DNA of 64,000 bases from Streptomyces tendae (GTDB lineage Bacteria; Actinomycetota; Actinomycetes; Streptomycetales; Streptomycetaceae): positions 1 through 64,000 of the forward strand of contig NZ_BMUY01000007.1 in the NCBI RefSeq assembly GCF_014650435.1, given 5' to 3'. Position numbers and translations under genes: made by a program. Positions within the stretch are counted from its first letter, which is position 1; each line of letters begins with the position of its first letter. Positions 1 to 8,053 of this stretch are shown in pieces. The notes under the pieces were generated by a model. The model was not told the DNA's origin. It saw nothing but the letters and a program-made list of their open reading frames with translations, and did no database searches.

Positions 1-273
1 GATGTCGGTGGTGCGTTGCATGGTGCAGTCGTGGAAGTTGACGAGTTTGCCGTCCTTGGTGCGTTGGACGTCGATTTCGACGTAGTCGGCGCGTTGGCGG
101 ACGGCGAGGTCGATGGCGGCGGCGGTGTTCTCGGGTGCCATGCCCGAGGAGCCGCGGTGGGCGATGACGTCGGGGCCGGTGGCGGCGTGTGCCGTCGTGG
201 AGGTCGCGGCCAGTGCCAGACCACTGAGCACCGCCACGACCACACCGGCACGCCTCTTGCTCGCGAACTTCAC
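1..273 (-). CDS. Secreted glycerophosphodiester phosphodiesterase, N-terminal part only (cut by left window edge)
   Basis: Glycerophosphodiester phosphodiesterases cleave glycerol-phospho-alcohols to sn-glycerol 3-phosphate and the alcohol. Ninety-one codons are visible; the 3' end lies beyond the left edge. The GTG at 273 is preceded by GGGAGG at good spacing. A signal peptide occupies about residues 1-30, ending TTAHA. After it come the family's catalytic elements: AHRGSSG with the first histidine, EIDVQ with the Glu/Asp metal ligands, and FHD with the second histidine. From codon 9 onward the DNA matches the complete gene at 26922-27779 with two mismatches in 249 bp; only the first eight codons and the upstream DNA differ. 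This copy has its own ribosome binding site and is not coupled to an upstream gene. The family call is firm; whether the gene is complete outside the window is unknown. Confidence 0.85.
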   Translation of the reverse strand, partial: MKFASKRRAGVVVAVLSGLALAATSTTAHAATGPDVIAHRGSSGMAPENTAAAIDLAVRQRADYVEIDVQRTKDGKLVNFHDCTMQRTTDI

Positions 274-401
274 TGGAGCCTCCCGCGTTTCGAATGACTT
301 CCTGGAGGCTCCCGGACCGCGGTTACGGGAAGCCTGCCGCGGTCTGGCGGGCCCGGGAGGCGCCGGTGGAGCGGAACGCCGAACCGGTCATCGCAGGCGC
401 A

Positions 402-427
402 GGGGGTGATTGCGCGCAATCACCCCC
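402..427. terminator. Perfect 26-bp palindrome, probable terminator
   Basis: Two 13-bp arms (GGGGGTGATTGCG and its exact complement) meet without a loop. The site lies 17 nt past the stop of the small secreted protein on the minus strand, where an intrinsic terminator would sit. There is no U-tract, which is common in Streptomyces terminators. A weaker stem (315-322 with 337-344) lies between it and the neighbouring phosphodiesterase gene. Confidence 0.55.
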
Positions 428-443
428 TCCCGCCCCGTGCGTT

Positions 444-647
444 TCACCTGCCGAGGAGGCCCTGGGGGAGGAGCGACTGCGGAGAGGTGGCCGGATGCCC
501 CACCTCCAGCGATCCGAGGAGACCGTCCAGGAGCGGACCACCGGGGACACCGGCGGACGGGCCGGGCTCGGGGGCCGCCTCGGCGACGGGAGCGGAGAGC
601 AGCAGAGCGGTGGCCATGACGGAGACACAGGCGAGCTTCTTGATCAT
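444..647 (-). CDS. Small secreted protein of unknown function (67 aa)
   Basis: The ATG at 647 follows GGGACGGGC. The product has a short basic start (MIKK), a hydrophobic core, and a likely signal peptidase site after APVAEA (about residue 24). The mature peptide is only about 43 residues, rich in Pro, Gly and Leu, with the related stretches LLDGLLG and LLPQGLLG. It has no cysteines and no recognised domain. It resembles the many small secreted Streptomyces proteins of unknown role. A perfect palindrome follows the stop codon. The start, signal peptide and terminator together argue that it is a real gene; the function cannot be inferred. Confidence 0.6.
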   Translation of the reverse strand: MIKKLACVSVMATALLLSAPVAEAAPEPGPSAGVPGGPLLDGLLGSLEVGHPATSPQSLLPQGLLGR

Positions 648-842
648 GCCCGTCCCAACGAACGGGGACCAGGGGGGAAACGCTCGCCGGGCCCGGACTG
701 GGCCAGTCGGGTTCACCCGGGCGCCAACCGTGGTACCGACGGCAGCGGAGCGTGCTCGGACGACGCGCGAAGCCGGCGCGCAGGCCGTCGGCGGGGAACA
801 GCGCGCGAGGAGTGAGGCAAATGATCGGTCACCACTCTCACT

Positions 843-873
843 TTGCCGAAGCGGACGGGGGCGTCCGTTAGCG
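843..873 (+). promoter_or_regulatory. Candidate promoter with dyad in the spacer, upstream of the quinone oxidoreductase
   Basis: TTGCCG (843-848) and TTAGCG (868-873) are separated by 19 bp. The spacer holds the dyad CGGACG-GGGG-CGTCCG (852-867). A long spacer carrying a dyad is the layout of MerR-type promoters, but a TetR or MarR repressor site would look similar. No regulator gene is adjacent. This is a prediction from sequence only. Confidence 0.35.
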
Positions 874-940
874 TCCGAGGAGCACGGCCCCGGATCGCGG
901 AGGCGCGACGGCACGGGCTTCGGCGAGCGAGGAGTGGCAC

Positions 941-1903
941 ATGAAGGCAGTGGTGATCCGGAGGTTCGGCGGACCCGAGGGACTGGAGGTCGTCGACCTT
1001 CCGGCCCCCACGCCCGCCGCGGGACAGGTGCTGGTCGCGACGGAGGCGATCGGCGTGAGCGGTGCCGACGTCGCCATCCGCAGCGGTGCGCTCGCCTCCT
1101 ACGGCTTCCAGGAGGGCCATGTCCCCGGCGGCGAGGTGGTGGGCACCGTGACGGCGGTCGGCGAGGGCGTCGACGCCTCCTGGACCGGCCGGCGCGTGTG
1201 GGCGCAGACCGGCGTGGGAGGAGGTTGCGCCGAACAGGCGATCGCCCCTGCCGACGACATCCTCCCGCTTCCGGCGGGGTTGTCCGCCCCGGACGCGGTG
1301 ACGCTCGGCAGCGCCGGGGTGGTGGCGCACTTCGGGCTCGCCCACGCCCGCTTCGCCGCCGGCGAGAACGTGCTGGTGCGGGGCGCGTCCGGCAGCATCG
1401 GCATCATGACGGTCCAGCTCGCGTCGCGTGGCGGTGCCGCGGCGGTGGCGGTCACGACGTCGTCGGCCGCGCGTGGCGAGCGCCTGCGCGCGCTCGGCGC
1501 GACCCACGTCCTGGACCGTTCCGGCGAGGGCGGCCCGGACACTCCCGGGGACTTCGACGTCATCGTGGACGTCGTCGCCGGAGCCGGACTGCCCTCCTTC
1601 TTCACCAGGCTCGCGCCGAACGGCAGGATGGTGGTCGTCGGCGCCGTGGCGGGACAGCCACCCGCGGACTTCGGCACGCACCTGATGGCGTCCTTCCAGA
1701 AGTCGATGTCGTTCGCCACCTTCAGTGCCGCCACCGTCCCGGCAGCCGACCTGCGGGCCGTGCGGGCCGAGCAGTTCGCTGCCGCGGGCCGCGGGGAGAT
1801 CGAGACCGTCGTGCACGAGGTGCTGCCCCTGGAGCAGGCGGCCACGGCGCACCGGAAGATGGACGCGGGTGAGGTCTTCGGACGGATCGTGCTGAGCCCG
1901 TAG
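941..1903 (+). CDS. Zinc-independent NADPH:quinone oxidoreductase (MDR superfamily)
   Basis: The 320-aa product has the two-domain architecture of medium-chain dehydrogenase/reductases: a GroES-like N-terminal half (about residues 1-120) and a Rossmann half with the nucleotide motif GASGSIG at about residue 147. The cysteine/histidine zinc ligands of alcohol dehydrogenases are absent, which places it with quinone oxidoreductases that use NADPH to reduce quinones or enones. The ATG at 941 is preceded by GAGGAG at proper spacing. It is monocistronic, with a possible operator-bearing promoter upstream. The substrate cannot be predicted; a role in electrophile or redox detoxification is usual for the family. 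Confidence 0.85.
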   Translation: MKAVVIRRFGGPEGLEVVDLPAPTPAAGQVLVATEAIGVSGADVAIRSGALASYGFQEGHVPGGEVVGTVTAVGEGVDASWTGRRVWAQTGVGGGCAEQAIAPADDILPLPAGLSAPDAVTLGSAGVVAHFGLAHARFAAGENVLVRGASGSIGIMTVQLASRGGAAAVAVTTSSAARGERLRALGATHVLDRSGEGGPDTPGDFDVIVDVVAGAGLPSFFTRLAPNGRMVVVGAVAGQPPADFGTHLMASFQKSMSFATFSAATVPAADLRAVRAEQFAAAGRGEIETVVHEVLPLEQAATAHRKMDAGEVFGRIVLSP

Positions 1904-1953
1904 GCCCAGGGCCGTGCCGTCCCCGGCGCCCGGAGCGGCGCCGGGCCACCCGC

Positions 1954-2796
1954 TCAGTCCGCCCCGCGCGGCCAGACGAACACCTCGGTGCCCGGTTGGC
2001 GCTCGGAGAAGCGGCCGGACGGCGAGGCGTCCCGCAGCAGCCGGCGGAGATCCGCCTCGAAGGCGGCGAGCCGGTCGCCGAACAGGTGCGGGGCCGAGAA
2101 CGACATGGAGAACACTTCGGCGACGACGTCGTCCCAGGTGCGCACCATCGCCTGCCCACCGGGCACGACATGGCGGTACGGGCCGGCGAACCCCACGCCT
2201 GCCAGTACCGCGTCCTCACCGGAGGGCGTCCCGCGCGGCAGCAGCCCCCGGCCCGCCCGGCGGACCGGGCCCAGACAGCCCCTGACGAGCCCGTCGATCG
2301 CCGCCCGCGGAACCGGCGGGTACGGCAGCCCGTCGACGGCCCGGGACTCTCCCTTGAGGTCCGAGATGTGCACCAGTGCGCCACCCGGCCGCAGCATGCC
2401 CCGGACCGTCGCCGCCACCCGCTCGCGGTCCATCCAGTGGAACGACTGGGCGAGCGTGACGACCGTGAAGCCACCGAGCCCGGCGGGGAGTTCCTCGGCC
2501 CGGGCCCGCACCCACCGCACCTTGTCCGCCACCTCCAGCTCGGCGGCCCCGCGAGCCGCCTCCGCGAGCATCCCCGGGTCCGGATCCACTCCGACCACTT
2601 CGTCGAAGAGCCCGGCCAGCCGCAGGGCGACCGTCCCCGGTCCGCAGCCCAGGTCGAGCAGCCGGCCCCGCCCGTCCAGGTCCAGCACCCCGGCGAGCAG
2701 GTCCGCCAGGCCGGGAGCGTACGGGAGCCTCCCGCGCCGGTAGAAGGCCGCGGTGCCGGAGAACAGCGTCTCGTCCCACTCCCAGCCGGCTTCCAT
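1954..2796 (-). CDS. Class I SAM-dependent methyltransferase
   Basis: The product has 280 aa when read from the ATG at 2796, which has AGGAGGT upstream at about 10 nt; a GTG at 2808 overlaps that Shine-Dalgarno and is unlikely. The SAM-binding motif LLDLGCGPGT lies at about residues 46-55, followed by the acidic VVGVDPD motif and the LRPGG turn typical of UbiE/Methyltransf_11 enzymes. The methyl acceptor is unknown. The gene is divergent from the YunG-like gene, with 36 bp between starts, and converges with the quinone oxidoreductase. The family call is firm and the substrate unassigned. Confidence 0.85.
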   Translation of the reverse strand: MEAGWEWDETLFSGTAAFYRRGRLPYAPGLADLLAGVLDLDGRGRLLDLGCGPGTVALRLAGLFDEVVGVDPDPGMLAEAARGAAELEVADKVRWVRARAEELPAGLGGFTVVTLAQSFHWMDRERVAATVRGMLRPGGALVHISDLKGESRAVDGLPYPPVPRAAIDGLVRGCLGPVRRAGRGLLPRGTPSGEDAVLAGVGFAGPYRHVVPGGQAMVRTWDDVVAEVFSMSFSAPHLFGDRLAAFEADLRRLLRDASPSGRFSERQPGTEVFVWPRGAD

Positions 2797-2832
2797 GCCG
2801 TCCGCCACCTCCTGTCAGTGCCCGCCGACACA

Positions 2833-3237
2833 ATGGACCGCATGAGACCCTTGCTTCTCGCCGACATCGAGTATGCCGTCCGCAGCAGCTGGAGCGCCGA
2901 GACGGCGACCCCCGAGTTCCGGCAGCAGTGGACCGAGGAAAACCCCGCCAGGGACCAGTGCGGTGTGACCGCCATGGTGCTCAACGACCTGCTGGGTGGC
3001 GAGCTGATCCGTGGAGAGGTGCACGTCGCGGGCGAGCGGGTCGACTACCACTGGTGGAACCGGCTGGGCGCGGGCCTGGAGATCGACCTCACCCGGGAGC
3101 AGTTCGGCCCGCACGAGACCGTCGTCGGCGGCACCGTCGTCCCCCGGCCGTCCGAGATACGCCGACTGCGTGCGGAGTACGAACTGCTGCGCCGACGCGT
3201 CCTGGAGCGGCTGGAGCGGCAGCGGGCCGCCTCGTGA
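2833..3237 (+). CDS. YunG-like protein of unknown function
   Basis: The product has 134 aa. It contains WSAETATPEF, DQCGVTAMVLNDLLGG and a DYHWWNRL segment, a pattern seen in the poorly characterised YunG family. The ATG at 2833 has no clear ribosome binding site, nor does the in-frame ATG at 2842. A leaderless message from the short divergent intergenic region with the methyltransferase gene would explain this. No catalytic mechanism is established for the family. The C-terminus is Arg/Glu-rich and probably helical. Confidence 0.6.
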   Translation: MDRMRPLLLADIEYAVRSSWSAETATPEFRQQWTEENPARDQCGVTAMVLNDLLGGELIRGEVHVAGERVDYHWWNRLGAGLEIDLTREQFGPHETVVGGTVVPRPSEIRRLRAEYELLRRRVLERLERQRAAS

Positions 3238-3309
3238 CCGGCCGATAGGGGGCCGATCGGGGCTCCGGCCGCCGGCCGCCCGGTCGCGCACCCGGCGGAG
3301 GGATCGGCG

Positions 3310-4323
3310 CTACGACGACTCGCGCACCACCAGCTCCGTCGGCAGCGTCAGCTGCTGCCGGGGCGCGCCGTGCTGCGTGATGTCGGTGAGGATGCGGGCC
3401 ATGGTCCGGCCCAGTTCCTCCACGGGCTGACGCACCGTCGTCAGCGGCGGGTTGGTGTGGCGGGCCAGGACGGAGTCCTCGAAACCCACGACGGCGACAT
3501 CCTTGGGCACCTGCCGTTTCTGCCGCCGCAGTTCGGCCAGGGCGCCGACCGCCATGAGGTCGGACGCGGCGAAGACGGCGTCCAGATCGGGGGCGCGTTC
3601 AAGAAGCAAACGCATGGCGCACGACCCGCCCTCCTCGGTGAAGTCCCCTGCCTCGACGAGCATTTCCTCCGCGGGCACCCCCGCCTCCCGGTGCGCGGCG
3701 TGCCAGCCGGCGAGCCTGCTGCGGCCGACGTCCATGTCCAGCGGCCCGGTGATGGTGGCGACCCGGCGCCGTCCGCCGCCCAGCAGATGCCGCACCGCGG
3801 CGGCCGCCCCGCCGGCGTTGTCGGAGTTGACGTAGCTCAGCCGCTCGCCCGCGTCGCGGCGGCCGGCGAGCACCGTGGGCAGGCCCATCTCCTCGAGCAT
3901 GCCGGGCAGCCGGTCCTCGGAGTGCACCGAGACCAGCAGCACGCCGTCCACCCGGCGGGTCGCGACCGACTCGGTCAGCTGGTCCCGCTCGGCCTGGTCG
4001 CGGACCAGCATCAGCTGCAACTGGGTGCGGCTCTCGGCCAGGGCGCCGCTGACCCCGCGGATGAGCGCGGCGAAGAACGGCTCCGAGCCGAGCCGGCTCT
4101 CCGACTCCGGGATCACCAGGGCCACGGCGTTGGTGCGGTTGGTCACCAGGCCGCGGGCGACCGAGTTGGGAACGTAGTTCAGTTCTTTGATCGCCGCAAG
4201 CACCCTCTCCCGTGCATCGGCGCTGACCAGCTCCGAGCCGTTGACGACACGGGAGACCGTGGTGCGGCCGACGCCGGCGCGGGCGGCGACCGTTTTGATC
4301 GTTGGACGGCGGTTGCCGGTCAT
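3310..4323 (-). CDS. cebR: LacI-family repressor of cellobiose uptake
   Basis: This 337-aa protein has an N-terminal LacI helix-turn-helix (TIKTVAARAGVGRTTVSRVV at about residues 8-27), a hinge helix (YVPNSVARGL) and a periplasmic-binding-like effector domain. The ATG at 4323 follows GGGGGGAG. Further upstream codons read open but have no such site. It lies divergent from cebEFG-bglC with two 14-bp boxes of CebR type between them. In characterised Streptomyces, CebR binds near-palindromic TGGGAGCGCTCCCA sites and is released by cellobiose or cello-oligosaccharides. Here the identity is inferred from sequence and synteny. Binding to the divergent boxes in this window is expected but not shown. 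Confidence 0.88.
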   Translation of the reverse strand: MTGNRRPTIKTVAARAGVGRTTVSRVVNGSELVSADARERVLAAIKELNYVPNSVARGLVTNRTNAVALVIPESESRLGSEPFFAALIRGVSGALAESRTQLQLMLVRDQAERDQLTESVATRRVDGVLLVSVHSEDRLPGMLEEMGLPTVLAGRRDAGERLSYVNSDNAGGAAAAVRHLLGGGRRRVATITGPLDMDVGRSRLAGWHAAHREAGVPAEEMLVEAGDFTEEGGSCAMRLLLERAPDLDAVFAASDLMAVGALAELRRQKRQVPKDVAVVGFEDSVLARHTNPPLTTVRQPVEELGRTMARILTDITQHGAPRQQLTLPTELVVRESS

Positions 4324-4650
4324 GAACTCCCCCCTCGGCGGCCGCGGCGGCGCTGCCTGCCGCGGAGGTGACCTGCGGCAATTCTTGCAGACACCGCCGT
4401 CGGCGCAGCACCCCCCGGCCCGCGCGGGGCGAACGCCGGGCACGGCCGTGCGCGACAAGTTGCTTTCAAGTTATTGACAGACCGGCCCCGTTCCCACGAG
4501 TCTTCGATGCGCCGGTGGGAACGTGCCCACCAAATTGGGCACGTTCCCAACTCACGTTCGAGCCGCTGTCTTTCATCGCTGTAGCCATCGCAGTAGTCAT
4601 CGCAGAACTCGTCACTCCGATGTGTCAGCGCCGTCGCTAGGAGGAGATCC
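4324..4650. other. cebR-cebE intergenic region (327 bp)
   Basis: This divergent control region holds a TTGACA hexamer at 4474-4479 on the plus strand, the paired CebR-type boxes at 4516-4549, and the AGGAGGAG ribosome binding site for cebE just before 4651. No convincing -10 pairs with the TTGACA, so the exact promoter is uncertain. No coding sequence is supported here. Confidence 0.6.
4516..4549. promoter_or_regulatory. Two inverted CebR-type operator boxes
   Basis: TGGGAACGTGCCCA (4516-4529) and its exact reverse complement TGGGCACGTTCCCA (4536-4549) are separated by six bases. Each box keeps the TGGG and CCCA ends and central CG of the known CebR consensus TGGGAGCGCTCCCA but differs from it inside. 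The pair lies about 100 bp upstream of cebE, in the right place to control the transporter operon and possibly cebR itself. Confidence 0.75.
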
Positions 4651-5961
4651 ATGGGCACTCTCGGTTCGTTGCGCAGAAAGACGGTGGCGACGGCCGCGGC
4701 CGTCGGCGCGCTCGCGCTCGTCGTCGGCTGCAGCAGCGGTGACGACTCGGCCACCGGCGGTGGCAAGAAGGACGGCAAGGTCACCATCACCATGGGCATG
4801 TACGGGGTGATGGGCATCAAGGAGACCGGCCTTCTCGAGCAGTACGAGAAGGAGAACCCCAATGTCGACATCAAGGCCGAGATAGCCGGTGACGAGCAGA
4901 CCTACTACACCGCCCTGCAGACCAGGCTCGCCGCGGGCAAGGGCCTGAAGGACATCCAGGGCATCGAGATCGGCCGGGCCAAGGAGATCACCGAGACCCA
5001 GGCGGACAAGTTCGCGGACTTCTCCGACGTGCCGGGCACCGACCACTTCCTGCCGTGGAAGGAGTCCCAGATCAGCACCAAGGACGGCAAGGTGCTGGGC
5101 CTGGGCACCGACATCGGCCCGATGGCCGTCTGCTACCGCAAGGACTACTTCGAGAAGGCGGGCCTGCCCACCGACCGCGAAGAGGTCGCCAAGCTGTGGG
5201 CGGACGACTGGAAGAAGTACGTCGAGGTCGGCCGCGACTTCAAGAAGGGCTTCAAGGGCGGTGACGTGGCCTACATGGACGCGGCCAGCGGCCTGTTCAA
5301 CGCCATGGTCTACGGCTACCCCGAGCAGTACTACGACGAGAACGGCGAGCTGATCTACAACACCAACCCCGCCGTCAAGGAGGCGTGGAACCTCTCCGCC
5401 GACGCGGCGGAGGACGGGCTGACCGCCAAGCTCCGCCAGTTCCAGCCGGGTTGGGACCCGGGCCTGGCCAACGGCACCTTCGCCACCGCGGTGTGCCCGG
5501 CGTGGATGCTCAGCCACATCAGTGAGAAGGCCGGCGACGCCAACAAGGGCAAATGGGACGTGGCCAAGGCCCCCAAGGGCGCGAACTGGGGTGGTTCCTT
5601 CCTCGGCGTGGTCGAGCAGAGCCCGGTGAAGGAGGAGGCCAAGAAGCTCGTCGCCTGGCTCACCGCGCCCGAGCAGCAGGCCCACATCTTCAAGGAGATC
5701 GGGAACATCCCCTCCTCCCGTACGGCGCTGGACAGCCCCGACGTGAAGAACGCCAAGTCCGAGTACTTCAGCGGCGCCCCGATCGGCCAGATCTTCGGCG
5801 CGGCCGCCCAGGAGATCCCGGACAAGCAGGTCCTCGGCCGTAAGGACGGGACGATCAAGGACACCTTCTCCCAGGGCCTGGCCCTGATCGAGCAGGGAGA
5901 CGCCACGCGCGACGAGGCGTGGAAGACCACCGGGGAGCGCATCGAGAAGGCGGTCGGCTGA
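4651..5961 (+). CDS. cebE: Cellobiose/cello-oligosaccharide-binding lipoprotein of ABC importer
   Basis: This 436-aa extracellular solute-binding protein delivers cellobiose-type sugars to the CebFG permease. It begins with a lipoprotein signal (MGTLGSLRRK, hydrophobic core, lipobox LVVGC with Cys27 as the lipidation site), followed by a type 1 extracellular sugar-binding fold. AGGAGGAG precedes the ATG. It is the first gene of cebE-cebF-cebG-bglC. No ATPase gene is present, as expected: Streptomyces Ceb systems use the shared ATPase MsiK encoded elsewhere. Sequence and gene order match known CebE proteins. Preference for cellobiose versus cellotriose cannot be read from sequence. Confidence 0.9.
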   Translation: MGTLGSLRRKTVATAAAVGALALVVGCSSGDDSATGGGKKDGKVTITMGMYGVMGIKETGLLEQYEKENPNVDIKAEIAGDEQTYYTALQTRLAAGKGLKDIQGIEIGRAKEITETQADKFADFSDVPGTDHFLPWKESQISTKDGKVLGLGTDIGPMAVCYRKDYFEKAGLPTDREEVAKLWADDWKKYVEVGRDFKKGFKGGDVAYMDAASGLFNAMVYGYPEQYYDENGELIYNTNPAVKEAWNLSADAAEDGLTAKLRQFQPGWDPGLANGTFATAVCPAWMLSHISEKAGDANKGKWDVAKAPKGANWGGSFLGVVEQSPVKEEAKKLVAWLTAPEQQAHIFKEIGNIPSSRTALDSPDVKNAKSEYFSGAPIGQIFGAAAQEIPDKQVLGRKDGTIKDTFSQGLALIEQGDATRDEAWKTTGERIEKAVG

Positions 5962-6065
5962 CCGCACGCTCCCGAGGCCGACCGGGCCCGCCCGCGTCCA
6001 GGATCAGGTCCTGGCCGGCGGGCCCGGCGCCAGGCCCACACATCCGCTCTCAGGAAGGAAGACCG

Positions 6066-7061
6066 GTGGCCACCTCCACCACCAAGGCGCTGACCGGGGA
6101 CGAGCCTCCGCGTCCGACCCCCCGGCCGGGCGGCGAGGGCACCGCCCGGCGGCGCGGCGCGCTCTGGCACCGGCTCGACATCAAGGGCGCCCCGTACGCG
6201 TTCGTCGCGCCGTTCTTCATCATCTTCGCCGCGTTCAGCTTCTACCCCCTGATCTACACCTCGTGGATCTCCCTGCACGACGTGGAGCTGGCCACCCTCG
6301 ATGTCATGGAGTGGGTGGCGTTCGACAACTACGTCGAGCTGTGGGGCGATTCGCGGTTCTGGAACGCCCTGCAGAACACGATCACCATCGGCGTCATCTC
6401 CACGGTGCCGCAGCTGATGATGGCGCTCGGCATGGCCCACCTGCTCAACTACCGGATGCGCGCCTCGCTGTTCTTCCGGGTCGCCTCCCTGGTGCCCTAC
6501 GCCACCTCGGTCGCCGCGGCCGCCCTCGTCTTCACCATGATCTTCGAGCGCGACTTCGGCATGATCAACTGGGCGCTCGGCTCGGTCGGGATCGACCCGG
6601 TGGACTGGGAGGCCGACAAGTGGCCCGCCCAGGTCGCGATCTCCACCATCGTGATCTGGCGCTGGACCGGTTACAACGCGCTGCTCTACCTGGCCGCGAT
6701 GCAGGCCATCCCCGCCGACCGGTACGAGGCGGCCTCCCTCGACGGCGCCTCCCGGTGGCAGCAGTTCATCCACGTCACCGTCCCCGGGATCCGCTCCACC
6801 ATCGTCTTCACCATCGTGCTCTCCACGATCGGGGCCACCCAGCTCTTCGGTGAGCCGCTGATCTTCGGCCAGGGGCCCAACGGGGTCACCGGCGGCGCGG
6901 ACAACCAGTACCAGACGCTGGGCCTGCTGCTGTACGAGGAGGGCTGGAAGAACTACCAGATGGGCCGCTCGGCGACCGTCGCGTGGGCGATGTTCATGCT
7001 GCTGGTCCTCGTCTTCGTCGTGCAGCGCGTCATCAAGCGCCTGCGCTCCCGCACGTCCTGA
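6066..7061 (+). CDS. cebF: Cellobiose ABC importer permease (MalF-like)
   Basis: The product is a 331-aa inner-membrane protein with about six transmembrane helices. The binding-protein-dependent transport signature that docks the ATPase is visible late in the protein (EAASLDGASRWQQFIHVTVP, around residue 225). GTG at 6066 is the start, because GGAAGGAAGACC lies directly upstream. The 40-residue hydrophilic N-terminus precedes the first helix (YAFVAPFFIIFAAF). It forms the translocation channel with CebG and receives substrate from CebE. The gap to cebE is about 100 bp and to cebG about 20 bp, consistent with one transcript. Confidence 0.9.
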   Translation: MATSTTKALTGDEPPRPTPRPGGEGTARRRGALWHRLDIKGAPYAFVAPFFIIFAAFSFYPLIYTSWISLHDVELATLDVMEWVAFDNYVELWGDSRFWNALQNTITIGVISTVPQLMMALGMAHLLNYRMRASLFFRVASLVPYATSVAAAALVFTMIFERDFGMINWALGSVGIDPVDWEADKWPAQVAISTIVIWRWTGYNALLYLAAMQAIPADRYEAASLDGASRWQQFIHVTVPGIRSTIVFTIVLSTIGATQLFGEPLIFGQGPNGVTGGADNQYQTLGLLLYEEGWKNYQMGRSATVAWAMFMLLVLVFVVQRVIKRLRSRTS

Positions 7062-7083
7062 CACGTCCTGACCTGGAGCCGTC

Positions 7084-8007
7084 ATGACCACCCAAAGTCT
7101 CCCGGCCCGGACCGACGCCCCGGCCCGGACCCCCGGCGCGAAGGCGAGCGGCCGCGGCGGCCGCCGGCTGCTGCGTCAGCGCGCCGGCCGCCAGCACCAC
7201 GCCGGTCCCCTCGCCTACGTACTGCTCGCCATCATGGCGATCCTGTCGATCTTCCCGCTGTACTGGACCATGGTGGCCGCGTCCACCGACAACACCCGGG
7301 TCAGCCAGACGCCGCCCCCGTTCCTGCCCGGCCCGAACCTGTTCAGCAACCTCGCCCGGGCCTGGGACGAGGCGGCGATGGGCAAGGCCATGGTCAACAG
7401 TCTCATCGTGGCCGGGGTGATCGCCCTGTCCACGGTGCTGTTCGCCACCCTCGCCGGGTTCGCCTTCGCCAAGCTGCGGTTCAAGGGACGCAACGCCCTG
7501 CTCATGCTGGTGATCGGCACCATGATGGTGCCGCCGCAGCTCGCCGTCGTACCGCTGTTCATGATGATGGCCGACCTGGGCTGGTCGCAGCAGCTGCCCG
7601 CCGTCATCTTCCCGACGCTGGTGAGCGCGGTCGGCGTGTTCTTCATGCGGCAGTACCTGACCGAGGCGCTGCCGGACGAGCTCGTCGAGGCCGGGCGCGT
7701 GGACGGGGCGCACTCGCTGCGGATCTTCTTCAGCATCGTGCTGCCCATCGCGCGGCCCGCGATGGCCGTCCTGTTCATGATCACGTTCGTGCACGCCTGG
7801 AACGACTTCTTCTGGCCGTTCGTGGTCCTCGACATGACCAACCCGACCGTCCCCGTCGCGCTCACCCAGCTCAGCGCGGGCTACGTCCGCGACCAGTCGC
7901 TCATCATGGCCGGCGCGCTGCTCGGCACGCTGCCGCTGCTGGCGATGTTCATCGTCTTCGGCCGCCAGATCGTCAGCGGCATCATGGCGGGCGCCGTCAA
8001 GGGCTGA
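7084..8007 (+). CDS. cebG: Cellobiose ABC importer permease (MalG-like)
   Basis: The product has 307 aa and about six membrane helices. The EAA-loop signature VEAGRVDGAHSLRIFFSIVL contacts the ATPase. The ATG at 7084 has GGAG upstream. It pairs with CebF as the heterodimeric channel. The Arg/Gly-rich first 40 residues (ASGRGGRRLLRQRAGRQ) form a cytoplasmic tail. It is followed by bglC after 46 bp, so imported cellobiose meets its hydrolase from the same operon. Confidence 0.9.
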   Translation: MTTQSLPARTDAPARTPGAKASGRGGRRLLRQRAGRQHHAGPLAYVLLAIMAILSIFPLYWTMVAASTDNTRVSQTPPPFLPGPNLFSNLARAWDEAAMGKAMVNSLIVAGVIALSTVLFATLAGFAFAKLRFKGRNALLMLVIGTMMVPPQLAVVPLFMMMADLGWSQQLPAVIFPTLVSAVGVFFMRQYLTEALPDELVEAGRVDGAHSLRIFFSIVLPIARPAMAVLFMITFVHAWNDFFWPFVVLDMTNPTVPVALTQLSAGYVRDQSLIMAGALLGTLPLLAMFIVFGRQIVSGIMAGAVKG

Positions 8008-8053
8008 CCCACCACCTCCGCCGTACCAAGCACCCCCACCCGAAAGGACTTAC

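Noticed and set aside
406..1872. Long open frame of 488 codons on the plus strand overlapping the quinone oxidoreductase
   Set aside because: Arg/Gly/Ala-rich composition, no ribosome binding site and no family pattern; it is an out-of-frame shadow of the gene at 941-1903 in GC-rich DNA.
4612..5967. Open frame of 451 codons opposite cebE
   Set aside because: It is antisense to a clear solute-binding protein, with Val/Leu/Gly-rich composition mirroring the codon bias of cebE.
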